DNA from: Sciurus carolinensis
Taxonomy: Eukaryota > Chordata > Mammalia > Rodentia > Sciuridae
NCBI RefSeq assembly: GCF_902686445.1
Contig: NC_062226.1
Span: forward strand, 15,224,001-15,288,000
Direction of reading: 5' to 3'
Length of the DNA: 64,000 bases
Each line of letters starts with the position of its first letter. Position 1 is the first letter of the stretch. The position numbers and the translations under genes were made by a program. The notes beneath the pieces are model-generated. The model saw nothing but the letters and a program-made list of their open reading frames with translations. It searched no databases and was not told where the DNA came from. Shown here piece by piece: positions 34,174 to 45,729 of the stretch.

Positions 34174-35200
34174 TATTTTTCATTTTAGATATTTTATTTT
34201 TATGTCTATGACTTTCATTTTTGTTTATATTTCATTTATCTCCTCAGTATGTTCATGTTTTCTTTTACTTTATTGAACACGTTGAACATACTTATGATGG
34301 TGATATTAACTTCCACGACTTCAAATTTCATTATCCACATTATAGGTCTGCTTTGTTAATTTACTTCTCTTCTTCTTTTTTTTTTTTTTTTTAGACTTTT
34401 AGCTGATTTGCATGACTAATAATTTTTTAGTAGATGTTAGATATTGTGAATTTTTATCATTGAATGCTAAGTCTTCTCTATGACTCATATCAGGTTTATG
34501 TCATATGTTCCTTTGTTCTGGTATCCATTACTGTACATGAAAAAGTTCATTTTTAGGGTTGTTTAAATAATCAAACACTTTTATTACAACTGGTCCAGAA
34601 TAGTACTTATTTGGAGCCCAATTTAATTCCACTCTTAGGGCAATACCTTTCTCAGAAACAGTTCATAAGGGCTGGGGAAGATAGCTCAGCTGATAGAGTG
34701 CTTGCCTTGCAAGCACAAGGCCCTGAGTTCAATCCCCAGTACCGAAAAAAAAAAAAAAAAAAAGTCCATAGATGGACTGTTGTGCTCTTGTTGGTGAAAA
34801 CAGGCATTATTCCTCATCCTCTGTGAGCTCCAAGAATAATGCAGGCTGCTGCCCATACAATCTCTTATTCAATCTCAGTTAATGTCATCTCAAGAATAAA
34901 CAGGTCATACTCAGTTAAAAACATGAGAAGGTCATGCAGATCTCCAGAGATGATTATTTGGGTACACCTTTCTCTCTTTTCTGTGCCCTGAAAATTCTAG
35001 TTTTTTAGTCCTGTCCGAAGTGCAATCTCCATCTCTCAATTTGATAGAAACTCCAGGTCCCAATTGTTCCCCTCCCTTTTCCACAACCTGTAGGGTGCCT
35101 CTCCCAGCAACCAGGGACCATCATGGCGCTGACCTCTAAACTCTACACGGCACTGCCTGTTGTTCACAGTCTTGGCTTTGATTAACATTAAAAACTTTTG
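34174..35200 (-). mobile_element. Ancient L1, 5' end region
   Basis: CATTTATCTCCTCAGTATGTTC, ATTATCCACATTATAGGTCTG, TAGATGTTAGATATTGTGAAT and AATGCTAAGTCTTCTCTATGAC match the upstream region of old L1M elements. Sequence after about 34600 is weaker, so the outer end is approximate. Confidence 0.6.
34668..34763 (+). mobile_element. ID-type tRNA-derived SINE
   Basis: Full unit in sense: AGGGCTGGGGAAGATAGCTCAG, GTGCTTGCCTTGCAAGCACA, CCCTGAGTTCAATCCCCAGTACCG without gaps, then a pure A tail. Flanks GTTCATAA (before) and GTCCATAG (after) may be a decayed target duplication. The A and B boxes are intact. Confidence 0.97.
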
Positions 35201-38200
35201 CTTTGATTTCTAGGTATACAAACTAATTCTCACAGCTCTTAATCCTTCGTGAGTGGATGTAGAAATCCCATAAACACATTTTGAAAGGGATCATAATATA
35301 CCTTTTCTCTTATAGTTTTTTAAAAATTTCTGCATGTATTATGAGACTTTTCCTAGATCATTAAAGTTGTTATTCAACAACTCAACTTTAAATGCTTTGG
35401 AATAGTCTATAGTTCCATTTAATAAATTTGGCATGATTATACATATAGGTTATTTAAGTATCAAAAATAATGTCATCGATATTTATGCACTTTAAAATTA
35501 AAAATAAACTAATTATCAGTGTCTACATCAGTGTAGAGAACTAGGAATGAGGAGTTATAGGATGGTTTACCAGAGGCACTCTTTTCTCAGAACAAGATCC
35601 TGTAATGGGTCTGACCAACAAATCCAGAAATAGAGACATAATGCACAAAAATGTAATTGGATAGCCATCCATTGAACCTCCTTGAGCAGAATTCTGAGCA
35701 CACTGCATACTTTTACCTTTGTTGTTATAATAGCAAGAGGGAGATACTTGAAAAGTATATGATGAGTTAATTCATAAATTTATCTTCTGAGTCACGTCCT
35801 TGAATTATAATTTAGTTCAGGTTCTTCACCTTCTTCATCTTCAACTACTATAATTTAGAAAAGCCATTAGGGACATTTGAAAAAAAGTAGTCTTAGTGGC
35901 ACTTTCAATAACACTTCTACAGCAATAAAAATATCTAAGTACATTCTCTCTGTATATCTATTTATTCATAGATGATATACATTATTATATCTATGTGTTA
36001 TGTTTGCTACTGCTCACATATAGAATAAAAACTCTGAAAGATGAAAAACATGGAAGTAGAATTTCAATATTTTCTTCTCAAACCTCATAATGAATTAAAT
36101 TTTGATTTTTAAGATGTGTGTTTACTCGCCTTGGAGACCACTACTCTCAAATATAAAATAAGTGAAAAACAGTCAAAGTGACTTATTGAGTTGACACATG
36201 GCAATATAATAGTGTACAAGGTTACGACTCACATTTTATGTAAAAGGAAACAGAATGAGATAAGTAAGAGACACCTGTGATGGCCTATAAGTAGAGCATT
36301 CCAATATAAATGTAAGGTTCCTCTCTCTGAACACAAGGAGCTGTCCCCTGCACCACTGTGCACCTCCTTGGGAAAGTAATCCTGCATGTCCCATATACCC
36401 GGACACCATATCCAAGTAGCCTTCCAGTCCCCAAATCCTGATGACATGATGAGAACCTTAGTTTCAAAAACCAATCACATAAGATGTGCTATTAAATTCA
36501 TACAATCTAATAATGATAAAAATAGTCACATGTGGTCCTAGAGGAGATGACATTTAATCCCATGTTTCTGTATCTTTTGCTCTTCATTCTTTCTCTCATT
36601 TCAGGCATGAGAGGAAGTGAGGTCAGTGGGAATTAACTTTTCATTTCCAATTAGTGAGGAGAGGTTTTGGAGAAAAGTAGGCCTGAATGAAGGAAACGGA
36701 AATAGGATAGAAGGAGGGAAGGAGAGCTCTTGGAAAATAGAGGAATCTTTGGGGGAAATTCCAATTCCCTGCTGCTCACCACCAAGTAATCATACAGAAC
36801 AGACACTGAAAGACTGGACTAGATTCAGTCACTGACCTGGAGATGAAATTCTCCATTTTCCATTATCAACTCAGCCAGAAAGCGACTCCCCCTGGAGCCG
36901 TACTTAGCCAACTTGCTATCTTCCTCCACCCTGCCTGGTTCATAAACACAGATCCAGACGTGGAGGGGCTCAGACCCAGCACTCTCTTCCCAAAGGGCAA
37001 ACTATTTTTGTACTGCATCAAGCAGAGTGCAGGGGCCAGAAATGGTTGTAGTAAATAAAATAACAATATTAAATCCTGTTTGCAGTCCTGCGAGCGATGG
37101 GTAAAAAGAGATAAGGAGAGAAGACGAAGAATCAGAACTGAAAATCTTGAGCCCACTGGCTATCGTAAAGTAAATACATTTCACAGCCTTGCACTTTGGT
37201 GTAGCAGAACGGGCATGAATTTGACAGTGGAGAGACTAGGCTCCCTGTTCTACTATTTCTTGTGTCTAGATTTTTAACACACCACCTCGGCTTCTGTTAG
37301 AAGACCTTTCAAATGGGAAAGAGATTATCAGGGTCACCAAAGAGTTGTTTGTGGCTTTAATGTAGAGTAAACAGGAACATGCTTGGTTTACATATTTAAG
37401 GGTTGTGACCATTCACCCTTCCCTCCCACTCTCCACTGCCTTTAGCTAATGTGAACATTCCCTTTTCCAGCATCTTTGGAACCAGGTGGTCATCACATTA
37501 ACAAAGAGTAAAATGAGATGGATGAGATTAGGTACAATAGCATTTGATTAAACCTCACACATCAAAAATATCATTTCAACATACACCCAACCTAAAAATT
37601 ATCATAGACATTTTATATTCTGATACTATTCTCTATCTTTAATATCAGGTGTATAGTTCTTACAGCTCATCTAATTCAGATTGGCTCTAATTCAGTTATT
37701 CAATGGCCACCTGTGGCCTCTTCCACTAAGAGTCCAAGAGAAGGCAACTTCCTTTCTGAGGACCAAATGCTTTCCTGTGACTCTTGGGTAGCAAAGACCA
37801 TTAGGTGGCCTGGGAAATGCTTCATGACACCAACACAGTTTCAGAGTTTTAATCAGTTTAACTATCTCTCCTGATATTTGAGATTCAAACAGCAGATTGA
37901 AAATGAGATGAACTTGAGCCCCAAGACAGTTTTAGCCCTGATTCAGGGCCCCGTGGATATTTTAAAAAGCATCCCGTCGTTCAAGTAAAAAAAAAAAAAA
38001 AAAAAAGTAAATAAATCTGGGAAGAGAGTGGGCCAGCACATATTAGAGTCCACACGCCTTTCTTTTTCCATCCAACAGTGCTCACAAGGTAAAATGCCGC
38101 TGTGCGGCCTGAATGCAGATGTGTCCAAGAGGATGAGACCCTAGCTCATTCTACCATAACCTAAATTTGGCAGGCTCGCTAAGGCAGGGAGGATTATAGA

Positions 38201-38949
38201 GTTTAAATTGGATGAGAACGGTGATGGTTGTTAAAAAATAACACCGTCAACAACAAAAAATCAAAAGCAAAAATAAAATAGAAATCCCACTGTCCACCCA
38301 TGAAATAACGTTTTATCCCAAGTCTCGACTAGACCAAAGATCTCCTGGAAGCAGACAATCTTTAGTGACTCTGTTAAAACTGAGATTGTGGCTACTCATG
38401 TGTGGAAAGGTGCCCTTGGCTTTCTAAAAGCACAGAAACCCTGGCAAGGGTCTGGACTTATGGCCATTTAATAGACAGGCAGTCTAGGCCCCCCGAGCTT
38501 ACTCAAGGTAGATATCTACTTCCCAGGAGACAGATGTTTGTGCAATGGATTCAGGGGGCAGTCAAATAAGATCACCACTTACAGTGGTATTTGTTTGAAG
38601 AGGAGAAACACAGTTCACTTTCCACCAGAGATTTAGAGAGCAACAGAATACCAACACAGCTCTCCAGGAGCACATTCAACCAAGTTTGAGCTTATGGTGA
38701 ACAGGCATTACTACTGTGACTTGAAAATAACAAATGCTGCGAGTTCTTATAAACGGATGGGAAGAAATATCTCCCCACTTCTTCCCAGCACCCAAGCTGC
38801 ACTTGTGAAAACAGCTGGAGGAGCAAGAAACTGGATTTGAGTCTAGCTCATTGATCAAGGGACTTCACAGCAAGTCTCAGCTACAGCATGTCCATGGGGA
38901 AAGGAAGAGCTCCTAGCATAGGAACCCTGACTTTCCTCGTGGAAACTTT
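35201..38949. other. Unique sequence, no feature recognised
   Basis: About 3.7 kb without a repeat I can name. A pure A run is at 37987-38006. Open frames at 36229-36474, 36617-36835 and 36866-37156 are short and unrelated to any domain I recognise. The first few hundred bases may still belong to the ancient L1. Confidence 0.45.
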
Positions 38950-39622
38950 AAAAAAAAAAATTTTAGATTTTTAATTATTTTATTTTATTTGTTCTAATTA
39001 TTTGTACATGACAGTAGAATGCTTTTATACATTTTTATAGATCATACGTAAATAGAGCATAATCTCTCATTTTTCTGATTATACATATTGCAGGGTCACA
39101 TCAGTCATGTAATCACACATGTACATGAGGTAATAATGTCTGTTTCACTCTACTATCATTCCTCCCCCCATTACCCTGCCCCTCCCTTCACTCCCCTCTA
39201 CCTAATATAAAGTAACTCTATTCTTCCCTATCCCCCACTTATTGTGAATTAGCATCCACGTATCAGAGAAAACATTTGGTCTTTGGTTCTTTGGGTTTGT
39301 CTTATTTCACTTAGCATGATATTCTCTAGCTCCATCCATTTACCAGCAAATGCCAGAATTTCATTTTTGTTTAAAGCTGAGTAATATTACATCGAATATT
39401 TATGTATATATATATATATGTATATATATATATGATACAATATTACATATATATGTATATATATCACATTTTCTTTATCCATTCATCTGTTGAGGTGTAC
39501 CTAGGTTGGTTCCATAGTTCAGCTGTTGTGAATTGAGCTGCTATAAATACTGATGTGACTGTGTCACTGTAGTATGCTGATTTTAACTCCTTTGGGTATA
39601 AACCGAGGAGTAGGAGGATTGG
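38950..39622 (-). mobile_element. Intermediate-age L1 3' end, 5'-truncated
   Basis: Reverse L1 3' UTR and ORF2 end: TTAGCATGATATTCTCTAGC, CCATCCATTTACCAGCAAATG, TTTCTTTATCCATTCATCTG and ACCTAGGTTGGTTCCATAG. The 3' UTR differs from the young copies (no telomere-like repeats). GGAAACTTT at 38941-38949 and 39623-39631 is a likely 9-bp target duplication. Confidence 0.93.
39403..39468. repeat. TATATG-type microsatellite inside L1
   Basis: Imperfect TA/TATG repeat at the same L1 position as the tracts at 22138 and 29822. Confidence 0.9.
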
Positions 39623-40074
39623 GGAAACTTTGAAAAGCAGGCGGGACATATGTTGGCCCACCCTGGGTGGCTTCCTGGGCTCTTGAGGAACCAGTCAGCA
39701 TCGGCCACTTGTAGACCATTTTCCAGCTCTCAAGTGTATTTCAACTTACAGGTCATTTTTTTTTTTTTTTCAGAACAAAATGAATTTTAAAAAGTGCCTC
39801 CTTGACTTTCTACACTGCATGGTATAAATATGGTAATGGTGTACATAAGAGGGGAATAATTTCCATTGTTTGACTAGTTGTCATAGTCCCATTTAATGCA
39901 CCAAGAAGGAAACATATTCTGGTTTCTCGCTATATGGTAAAAGGTCTAATATCTTTGCATGCAGAAAGTAACAGAAACAAGAAGAGAAGACTAAGTGCAG
40001 GTGAACCTAGGTGTGTTGATTTTCTTCCCTGGCTGACTGAACCAACATAGACTGAATGTATGCTCCGGGCCAGC

Positions 40075-40185
40075 TAATGCTTCAAGTTCTGGGTTTTAGT
40101 TCTGAATCTGCCACTTATAAACTAAGACCAGTACACTTTCTTAATTTCCTTGACAATGAGGTAACAAACAATCTGATTTAGTTAC
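40075..40185 (+). repeat. MIR SINE relic
   Basis: TTCTGGGTTTTAGTTCTGAATC, TGCCACTTATAAACTAAGACC and TTCTTAATTTCCTTGACAATG follow the sense MIR order. Confidence 0.75.
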
Positions 40186-40194
40186 ATACTGCAA

Positions 40195-40500
40195 AGAGCA
40201 TTAAGTATGTTAGGCACTATGCCAAGCGATAGCAATTTTTTTTAGACCTTTATTTTATTTTTATGTGGTGCTTAGAATTGAGCCCAGGGCCTCACACATG
40301 CTAGGTGAGCACTCTACCACTGAGTCACAACCCCAGTGCAGCAATAATATTTTTAACCCTTACTCAATTCTCATAGTTAAATAGTAATGGGCCAATTTTG
40401 CATATGAGGAAAGTGAGACTCATACAACAGAACTAGTGGAAGAGGTGAGATTTGAACCAAAGACATCTTGCTGCAATGACTCTGCTTTTAACCTCTGCAT
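40195..40500 (-). repeat. MIR SINE split by an ID SINE
   Basis: Left part 40195-40236 (AAGTATGTTAGGCACTATGCC) and right part 40346-40500 (CAATTCTCATAG, GCATATGAGGAAAGTGAGAC, TGAGATTTGAACCAAAGAC). Reverse oriented, interrupted by the element at 40237. Confidence 0.8.
40237..40339 (-). mobile_element. ID-type SINE
   Basis: Reverse unit: GAATTGAGCCCAGGGCCTCA, CATGCTAGGTGAGCACTCTAC, CACTGAGTCACAACCCCAG. An AGCAAT target duplication flanks it (40231-40236, 40340-40345). Confidence 0.95.
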
Positions 40501-40948
40501 GCAAACCTCATAACAGAACTATCATCCTAAAATGTTTTAGAATGATATATTTAATTTCCTGCATTAATCTTAAGTAACTCTATGGTAGCTTAGGAGCTTC
40601 CAGATTGCTTTTACCAGACATCTTTCAGAAGACTAGCAATGAAATGCTAGGAGAGAAAGTGGATCACTTAGTCCTCCCTAGTCCCGTGAATGAGAGAGAG
40701 CAAGGTTTCAGCTAGGAATCTGTTGCCATGGAGCTGAGACCTAGACTGCACACTTTGGTGCTGCTGGTCTTGAGTCCGTGGCTCCTGGGTGGATGTGATA
40801 CATCAGGTAGCCTTGCTGCCGTGAGGTCCCAAGTACATGCTGGAGCTCATGCATTACCACCTCGCTGAGACGGAAGGTGCTTTTGAGGTTTATTCCTTTG
40901 GTTCTCTTGAAACTGAGGCCCACAGGATAAAATAATGTTCTTAGGGTC
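40501..40948. other. Unique sequence, no feature recognised
   Basis: No repeat family or gene evidence. Confidence 0.4.
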
Positions 40949-41436
40949 TGTATTAGTAAGGATTTTCCAGAGATACAGAAATAACTAAATAGATAAGATA
41001 GAGAGATAATTAAAAGGAATTGGCTTATATGATTATGGAGACAGACAAGTTCCCACATCCTGCAAGATCCTGCAAGTCTCCAGCTGAGACCTAAACTGAC
41101 CCAGGAGCAGATAGTATACTTTCAATTTCAGTCCAAAGGCTGAGAAGTTCAAAGACAGGAAATAGCCAACATCTCTTTTGGAAGTCAATCAGGCAGGAAG
41201 AATCCTTTGGTTTTAGGGTATTAGGGGGAAGTAGTGGGACATAAGGTCAACCTTTTATTTCTATTCAGATCTTCAACTGGTTGGTCAAGGCCCACCCACA
41301 TGAGAGGGGACAATTATTCGCTCTAGTGATTTGACTGTCAATCTCATCCCAACACCCTCCATGACACACTCAAAATAATGTTTGACAAAATATCTGTACA
41401 TCCCAGTCATGTTGGCATGTAAAATTAATCCTTACA
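40949..41436 (-). mobile_element. ERVL (MLT2-like) solo LTR
   Basis: Reverse LTR with TG...CA ends: TGTATTAGTAAGGATTTTCC, GGAATTGGCTTATATGATTAT, AAGGCCCACCCACATGAG, AATAATGTTTGACAAAATATC and GTAAAATTAATCCTTACA. The blocks fit the mammalian ERVL LTR that begins tgtgatggttaattttat on its own strand. Flanks GGGTC and GGGCA resemble a decayed 5-bp duplication. No internal region. Confidence 0.8.
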
Positions 41437-41449
41437 GGGCACACTGCTA

Positions 41450-41478
41450 AAAAATAAAATAAAATAAAATAAAATAAA
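41450..41478. repeat. (AAAAT)n microsatellite
   Basis: About five AAAAT units. Confidence 0.95.
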
Positions 41479-41479
41479 G

Positions 41480-43420
41480 GAAAAAGCCACAAGGAACACA
41501 CAAGCCTCTGGATTCATTGTGTGGCTGCTTTCCTTTTAAATAATGATTTTATACATTTCTCAACACATCAATTAGAAATAGTCACCCATGTGCATTAACT
41601 AAATCACTGTATTGAAGTTACTGACAGAGATCAACGAGTGGGAAATGCCATATACAAGTTATTGGTAAGTGTTATATTGGCATTTTCAATATATAGGTAC
41701 CTGAGTTATGCTCTATAGTCTACTTGATCAAGGGAAAAAAGGCAATTAAAATAATGTTCTTAGGTTCCACTACCTAATCACCTTCACTTTTTCCTGTTCT
41801 TTCTAATGCTTGTGAGTTTTGGCATGCAAAATTAAAAGAAAATAGAATCAATTTTTTACTATCCCTGGCAATATTTAAAAATATCATTAAAATATTTCAA
41901 TATTAACTGTGACCATTGAATTGTAAAATGTGTAAGGTTCAGCACTATTTAAGAATCTTTCTGAAAATAAGCTCTGCGATTCTAACACCAACCTCAGAAA
42001 GATGTTAAAAAAATATTCTCTATATCGAAGACACAGATACTTACCTAAGGAATTTCTGAGAGTCCCTCAATGAGTGAGGAAGCTGACTTCCTAAAACTTT
42101 ACCCAGTGTTTCTCAGGTGAAAATTTAAAATATGTCTTTAAAATTTAGAATTACTTGCATGTTTCTCTAGACATGCTTAATGGAAAGACTCGATGAGCGT
42201 CAAGGAGCTGGTGATGTGCACATTGTTGCTTTTGTAGACTTTGTCTCTTCTGCGTATTTTTAGTAATAGCCTCCCAGACTTTCATGGGAGTCTTCTCTTC
42301 CTCCTCCTCCTCTTTCTTCTCCTCCTTCTTCTTTTTCCACTTCATCCTTTCATCTTCCTTCTTTTTGCTTCAGCTAAGTTTCACCAGTTTCCTGTCATTT
42401 ACAGGCACAAAGTGCTAATCGATACAGAGTGTTTGATGAACTACTGCCTCTCAGTCTGTCTAAAGTTGGATAACCCCCTGGAGTGTGTGGTGATCCTGCA
42501 AGACAATTGCTGTGGGATAGTATGACTTGGTTATATCATGATCTTGGTTGTTATCCGCAAGATCTAATACAAGCAAATATCCTAGCACAGAAGAACAATG
42601 ACCAAATTCATTAACCATGACTTTGTTTAACCTCTGTTAAATCAGACATTGATCTGATTCTAGGAATACCATCCCTAGTAAAGTCCTTGGTGCCCATATA
42701 TTAATGAAATAGAGTTTGCTATCCACAAATATGTCTGAACTTCGTCATATTGTATTTTACACAAGCGGCATCACAACTCAGGCTCTGCAAGCAATGTTCT
42801 GTGCTGAAATCTGTCATAAAACACAAAGAATGATATGAGCCCTTTAGAGTAGAGAGGCAAAGATACACTTAATTCACAATTTGGATAATTCTTTCTATTT
42901 GATCTTGCCATTGGACAGTCAGGCTATTATTTCTGGAGTCTACAGAGGACCTTCACCAGGGGTGGAACATGCAGGGCTGCCATTTAGAGTTCCCTTCCTA
43001 GGCCAGATCTAATTGATTGGCAGTCATTGCTTGAGGGTTGTGCTAATAAATGGTTTGGGTTTTTCAAGAGAGAGTCCCATGATCGATTAGGAATGGCTAA
43101 CCCAGGCAAGAGATGGGCAAGAGGTAACTAAGAGATATTGAAAATCTAAGAATATGTGATGGTGTGAAGCAAAGATTAACCAGTTGAACTCAAGTTAATT
43201 GCAGTAGAAGTTCTTTATAAACAGTGACAAAAATACATGTTAATGTCACAAAATAACAAACCAACCAGACTTTCTCAGAACAGTGAACCTGAATCTGTAA
43301 AGCAAATGTGCTTATATACTATCCTGATGTCACTTGAAACTCGAGCAGATGAGACTTGCAGTCACCATGTTACATAGTGTATTCTGGAAAAAAGCAAGCC
43401 AGTTAAGCACAGAGGAGCCC
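41480..43420. other. Unique sequence with a CTT/CTC tract
   Basis: Polypyrimidine block of CTC/CTT triplets at 42295-42345; the open frames there (Glu/Lys-rich on minus, Leu/Phe-rich on plus) are low-complexity artefacts. No repeat family or gene otherwise. Confidence 0.45.
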
Positions 43421-43424
43421 ATCC

Positions 43425-43560
43425 ACTGGAGACACAGGCTTTAGGGCTGGGGTTCCAGTCCAGCTCACCTCTTCTTGCTAGCTATGGGTACTTAAGCAAA
43501 TCATTTTACCTTTTAGTTTTTTTCATTTACAACAAAGGGGAATAATCTGTGACTCACTGC
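43425..43560 (+). repeat. MIR SINE relic
   Basis: GGCTGGGGTTCCAGTCCAGCTC, GCTAGCTATGGGTACTTAAGC and CATTTACAACAAAGGGGAATAA follow the sense MIR order. Confidence 0.75.
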
Positions 43561-43884
43561 TTTTTGACATTTATTTTAATTCACTTAATTTATTAAATTA
43601 AACAATATTTGTGAAGCATTTAGCAATTTTTCCAGAGTATTATAAGCATGAAATAAATGTCAAATAAAAGCAACAAAAAATGACAGAAGTTCTGGTAGCG
43701 CCACTTTGTCTACCTCTTCCTGATCAGTGTGATGACTCGTCAGAATTTGTCACATGTGGGGTGCTCACAGTATGGAGGTGGAACGTGTGACCCAGTGTGG
43801 AGAAACAACCAAATAATAAAACCTCTCTACGGTTTCATCCCGTTTGTTTTAACGGCCTCTGACCAGAGTTGTCAGGACATCATG

Positions 43885-44085
43885 GTGAAGTATACAGACT
43901 TGAAAGCACAACTATGTGAATTTAAATCTTGAATTCTTACTAATTCTGTTCTCACTGGGGAAGATACTCATAGCCTCTGCCTCTTGGTATTTTTGTGACA
44001 ATTATATGAACTAATGCACAGAAAGCAGTTAATAAAATGTTGGACCCAAAGCAAGTGCTGAATAAATGCTGTTATTAATAATTAT
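43885..44085 (+). repeat. MIR SINE relic
   Basis: TACAGACTTGAAAGCACAAC, CTCTGCCTCTTGGTATTTTTG, TGACAATTATATGAACTAATGC and CAAAGCAAGTGCTGAATAAATG, the MIR 3' half ending in the AATAAATG motif. Confidence 0.75.
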
Positions 44086-44849
44086 ATGATTCCTGTTGGG
44101 AAGCTTGAGTCCACTTAGGATGACACCAAGCCCCATGTCATGCTCCACACCAAATCCTCACCTCATTTAATGGTTGCAACACTTTTAGGCATAAGAGTTA
44201 CTGTTAAGCAACAGACAAACGAGATCGGTGGCAACATGAGGCTAAGAGAATAATTCTATAACATGGGCCCACTGTGCTGACCTCCACATGCTTCCTTTCC
44301 CAAGAAGCAATGTACTTGCAGCCCTGCCTGGCCTCAGGGGACAGGATGTGTCACAGTCTTCAGCAAACTACTTGTCAACTGTAGGAGAAATACAGGCCCA
44401 AGATAATGTCTATGGGAGGAACTCAGGCAACTCTGGGAGTTAAGGATAGTTCCTCCTAACCATAAAATTTGTAGGAACTTACAGTTAAGAATTCAATTAG
44501 AACCAGTCAGCCTGGGCCAAGGTGACGTAGGGTTGCTATGGGTCCTTGAAAGTCTGATGTCATCTTCTTTCAGTCAAAAGTCAAGAGGTGGACCTGGGTG
44601 GGACGCTGGAAACTTCTTTTGGGTCCCAATAAAACTGGGGTGCAGGGGAGGAACATTGTCCTTTTCCTCTCTGAGAGGAACCACTTTATCCCTTGAGAGT
44701 GTCTCTTTTCCCTTTTCCTGTCTCTTCAAAAACTCACTCCTGTTACTCTGAGGAACATGCCTGAAATCTTTCTGACTCGGTCACACAAATCGAGGTTCGA
44801 AGGGCAGGTCTTTGCACTGCCTCACTTTCTTAGAAGGCCCCAGCTCTGT
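44086..44849. other. Unique sequence, no feature recognised
   Basis: A weak reverse MIR may lie around 44150-44250, too diverged to call. Nothing else. Confidence 0.35.
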
Positions 44850-44975
44850 AACATTACTTCCTAATGAGACTGTATATTTCAGGAGGGAGAGGTCTGTTCA
44901 GTGCTCTAGACTAAATATTTGACTCAGAGAAGGCACTCAAAACATAATTCTGGATAAATTAGTGGACATGAGGGT
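44850..44975 (+). repeat. L2 LINE 3' relic, weak
   Basis: GAGACTGTATATTTCAGGAGG, GGTCTGTTCAGTGCTCTAGAC and GAGAAGGCACTCAAAACATA loosely match the L2 terminal pattern. Confidence 0.4.
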
Positions 44976-45112
44976 GGGTTATCAGGGATTGGGATATATG
45001 AGAGGAAACCTCAGTTAGTTTAGCAGCAGTGTAAATTGCCACCTGACCATGCAATGTCAGATCTGAGAGAGATGACTATAGAGATGATTTGATCCTGCCA
45101 ATTTATGTACAG

Positions 45113-45605
45113 TTAGTATTCATTTTTTTATTGCTGTGCAACAAATTTCCATGCATTCAGTGGTTTAGAACACATATATGTACTTTCTCACAGGTTCTGT
45201 TGGTTTAAAACCCAAGAATGGAGTGACTGGCTTATTCTCTTAGGGTCTTGTCAGACTGAAATTAAGGGGTCAGATAGGGCTTTCAAGTTTAGAGTTGGTT
45301 TCTTTGTGGTTTAGGGATGAAGTTCCTGTTTTCCTGACTGCTGTTAGACAGGGATACCTGTTAGCATCTATGAGCCACTCATGGGTCCTTGCAATGTGAC
45401 CCTCCTAGGCTTTTCATGACCTGGGCAACTGCTTTCTCATAGATTAGTTAGGTATTCTCAGGTTTCCTCTTCTTCAACCAGCCAGAGAAACACCGTTTTG
45501 AAAAATTAACATAATTTAGCTGGCCTACCCAGGCAGCCTCTCTCTTTCACCACATAAAATAATATAATCATGTTATTATCTCATAATATGCACAGAAGTC
45601 ACTGT
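45113..45605 (-). mobile_element. MLT1-type MaLR LTR
   Basis: Reverse LTR: TTATTGCTGTGCAACAAATTTCC, AGTGGTTTAGAACACATATATG, CTCACAGGTTCTGTTGGTTT, TAGGGTCTTGTCAGACTGAA and TTTCACCACATAAAATAATATA near the end. Order matches old MLT1 LTRs. Solo, strongly diverged. Confidence 0.75.
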
Positions 45606-45624
45606 TTAAGGTCTTCTTAGAATT

Positions 45625-45725
45625 CTGCCTAGGTGGAGAACACAAGACCCAGAGAACAGATAGACTTGACTTGTCTGAGGCACAGAGTTGGCCGGAGGTA
45701 GAACTGGATTAATGGCTATGCATTC
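45625..45725 (-). repeat. MIR SINE fragment
   Basis: AAGACCCAGAGAACAGATAGAC, TGTCTGAGGCACAGAGTTGG and GAGGTAGAACTGGATTAATGG resemble a reverse MIR without its ends. Confidence 0.5.
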
Positions 45726-45729
45726 CTCT

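Noticed and set aside
34668..34763. A functional tRNA-Ala-like gene
   Set aside because: It has pol III boxes but the arrangement and A-rich tail are those of an ID SINE, and no complete tRNA cloverleaf follows.
42295..42345. Glu/Lys-rich coding segment on the minus strand
   Set aside because: It is a translated CTC/CTT simple repeat.
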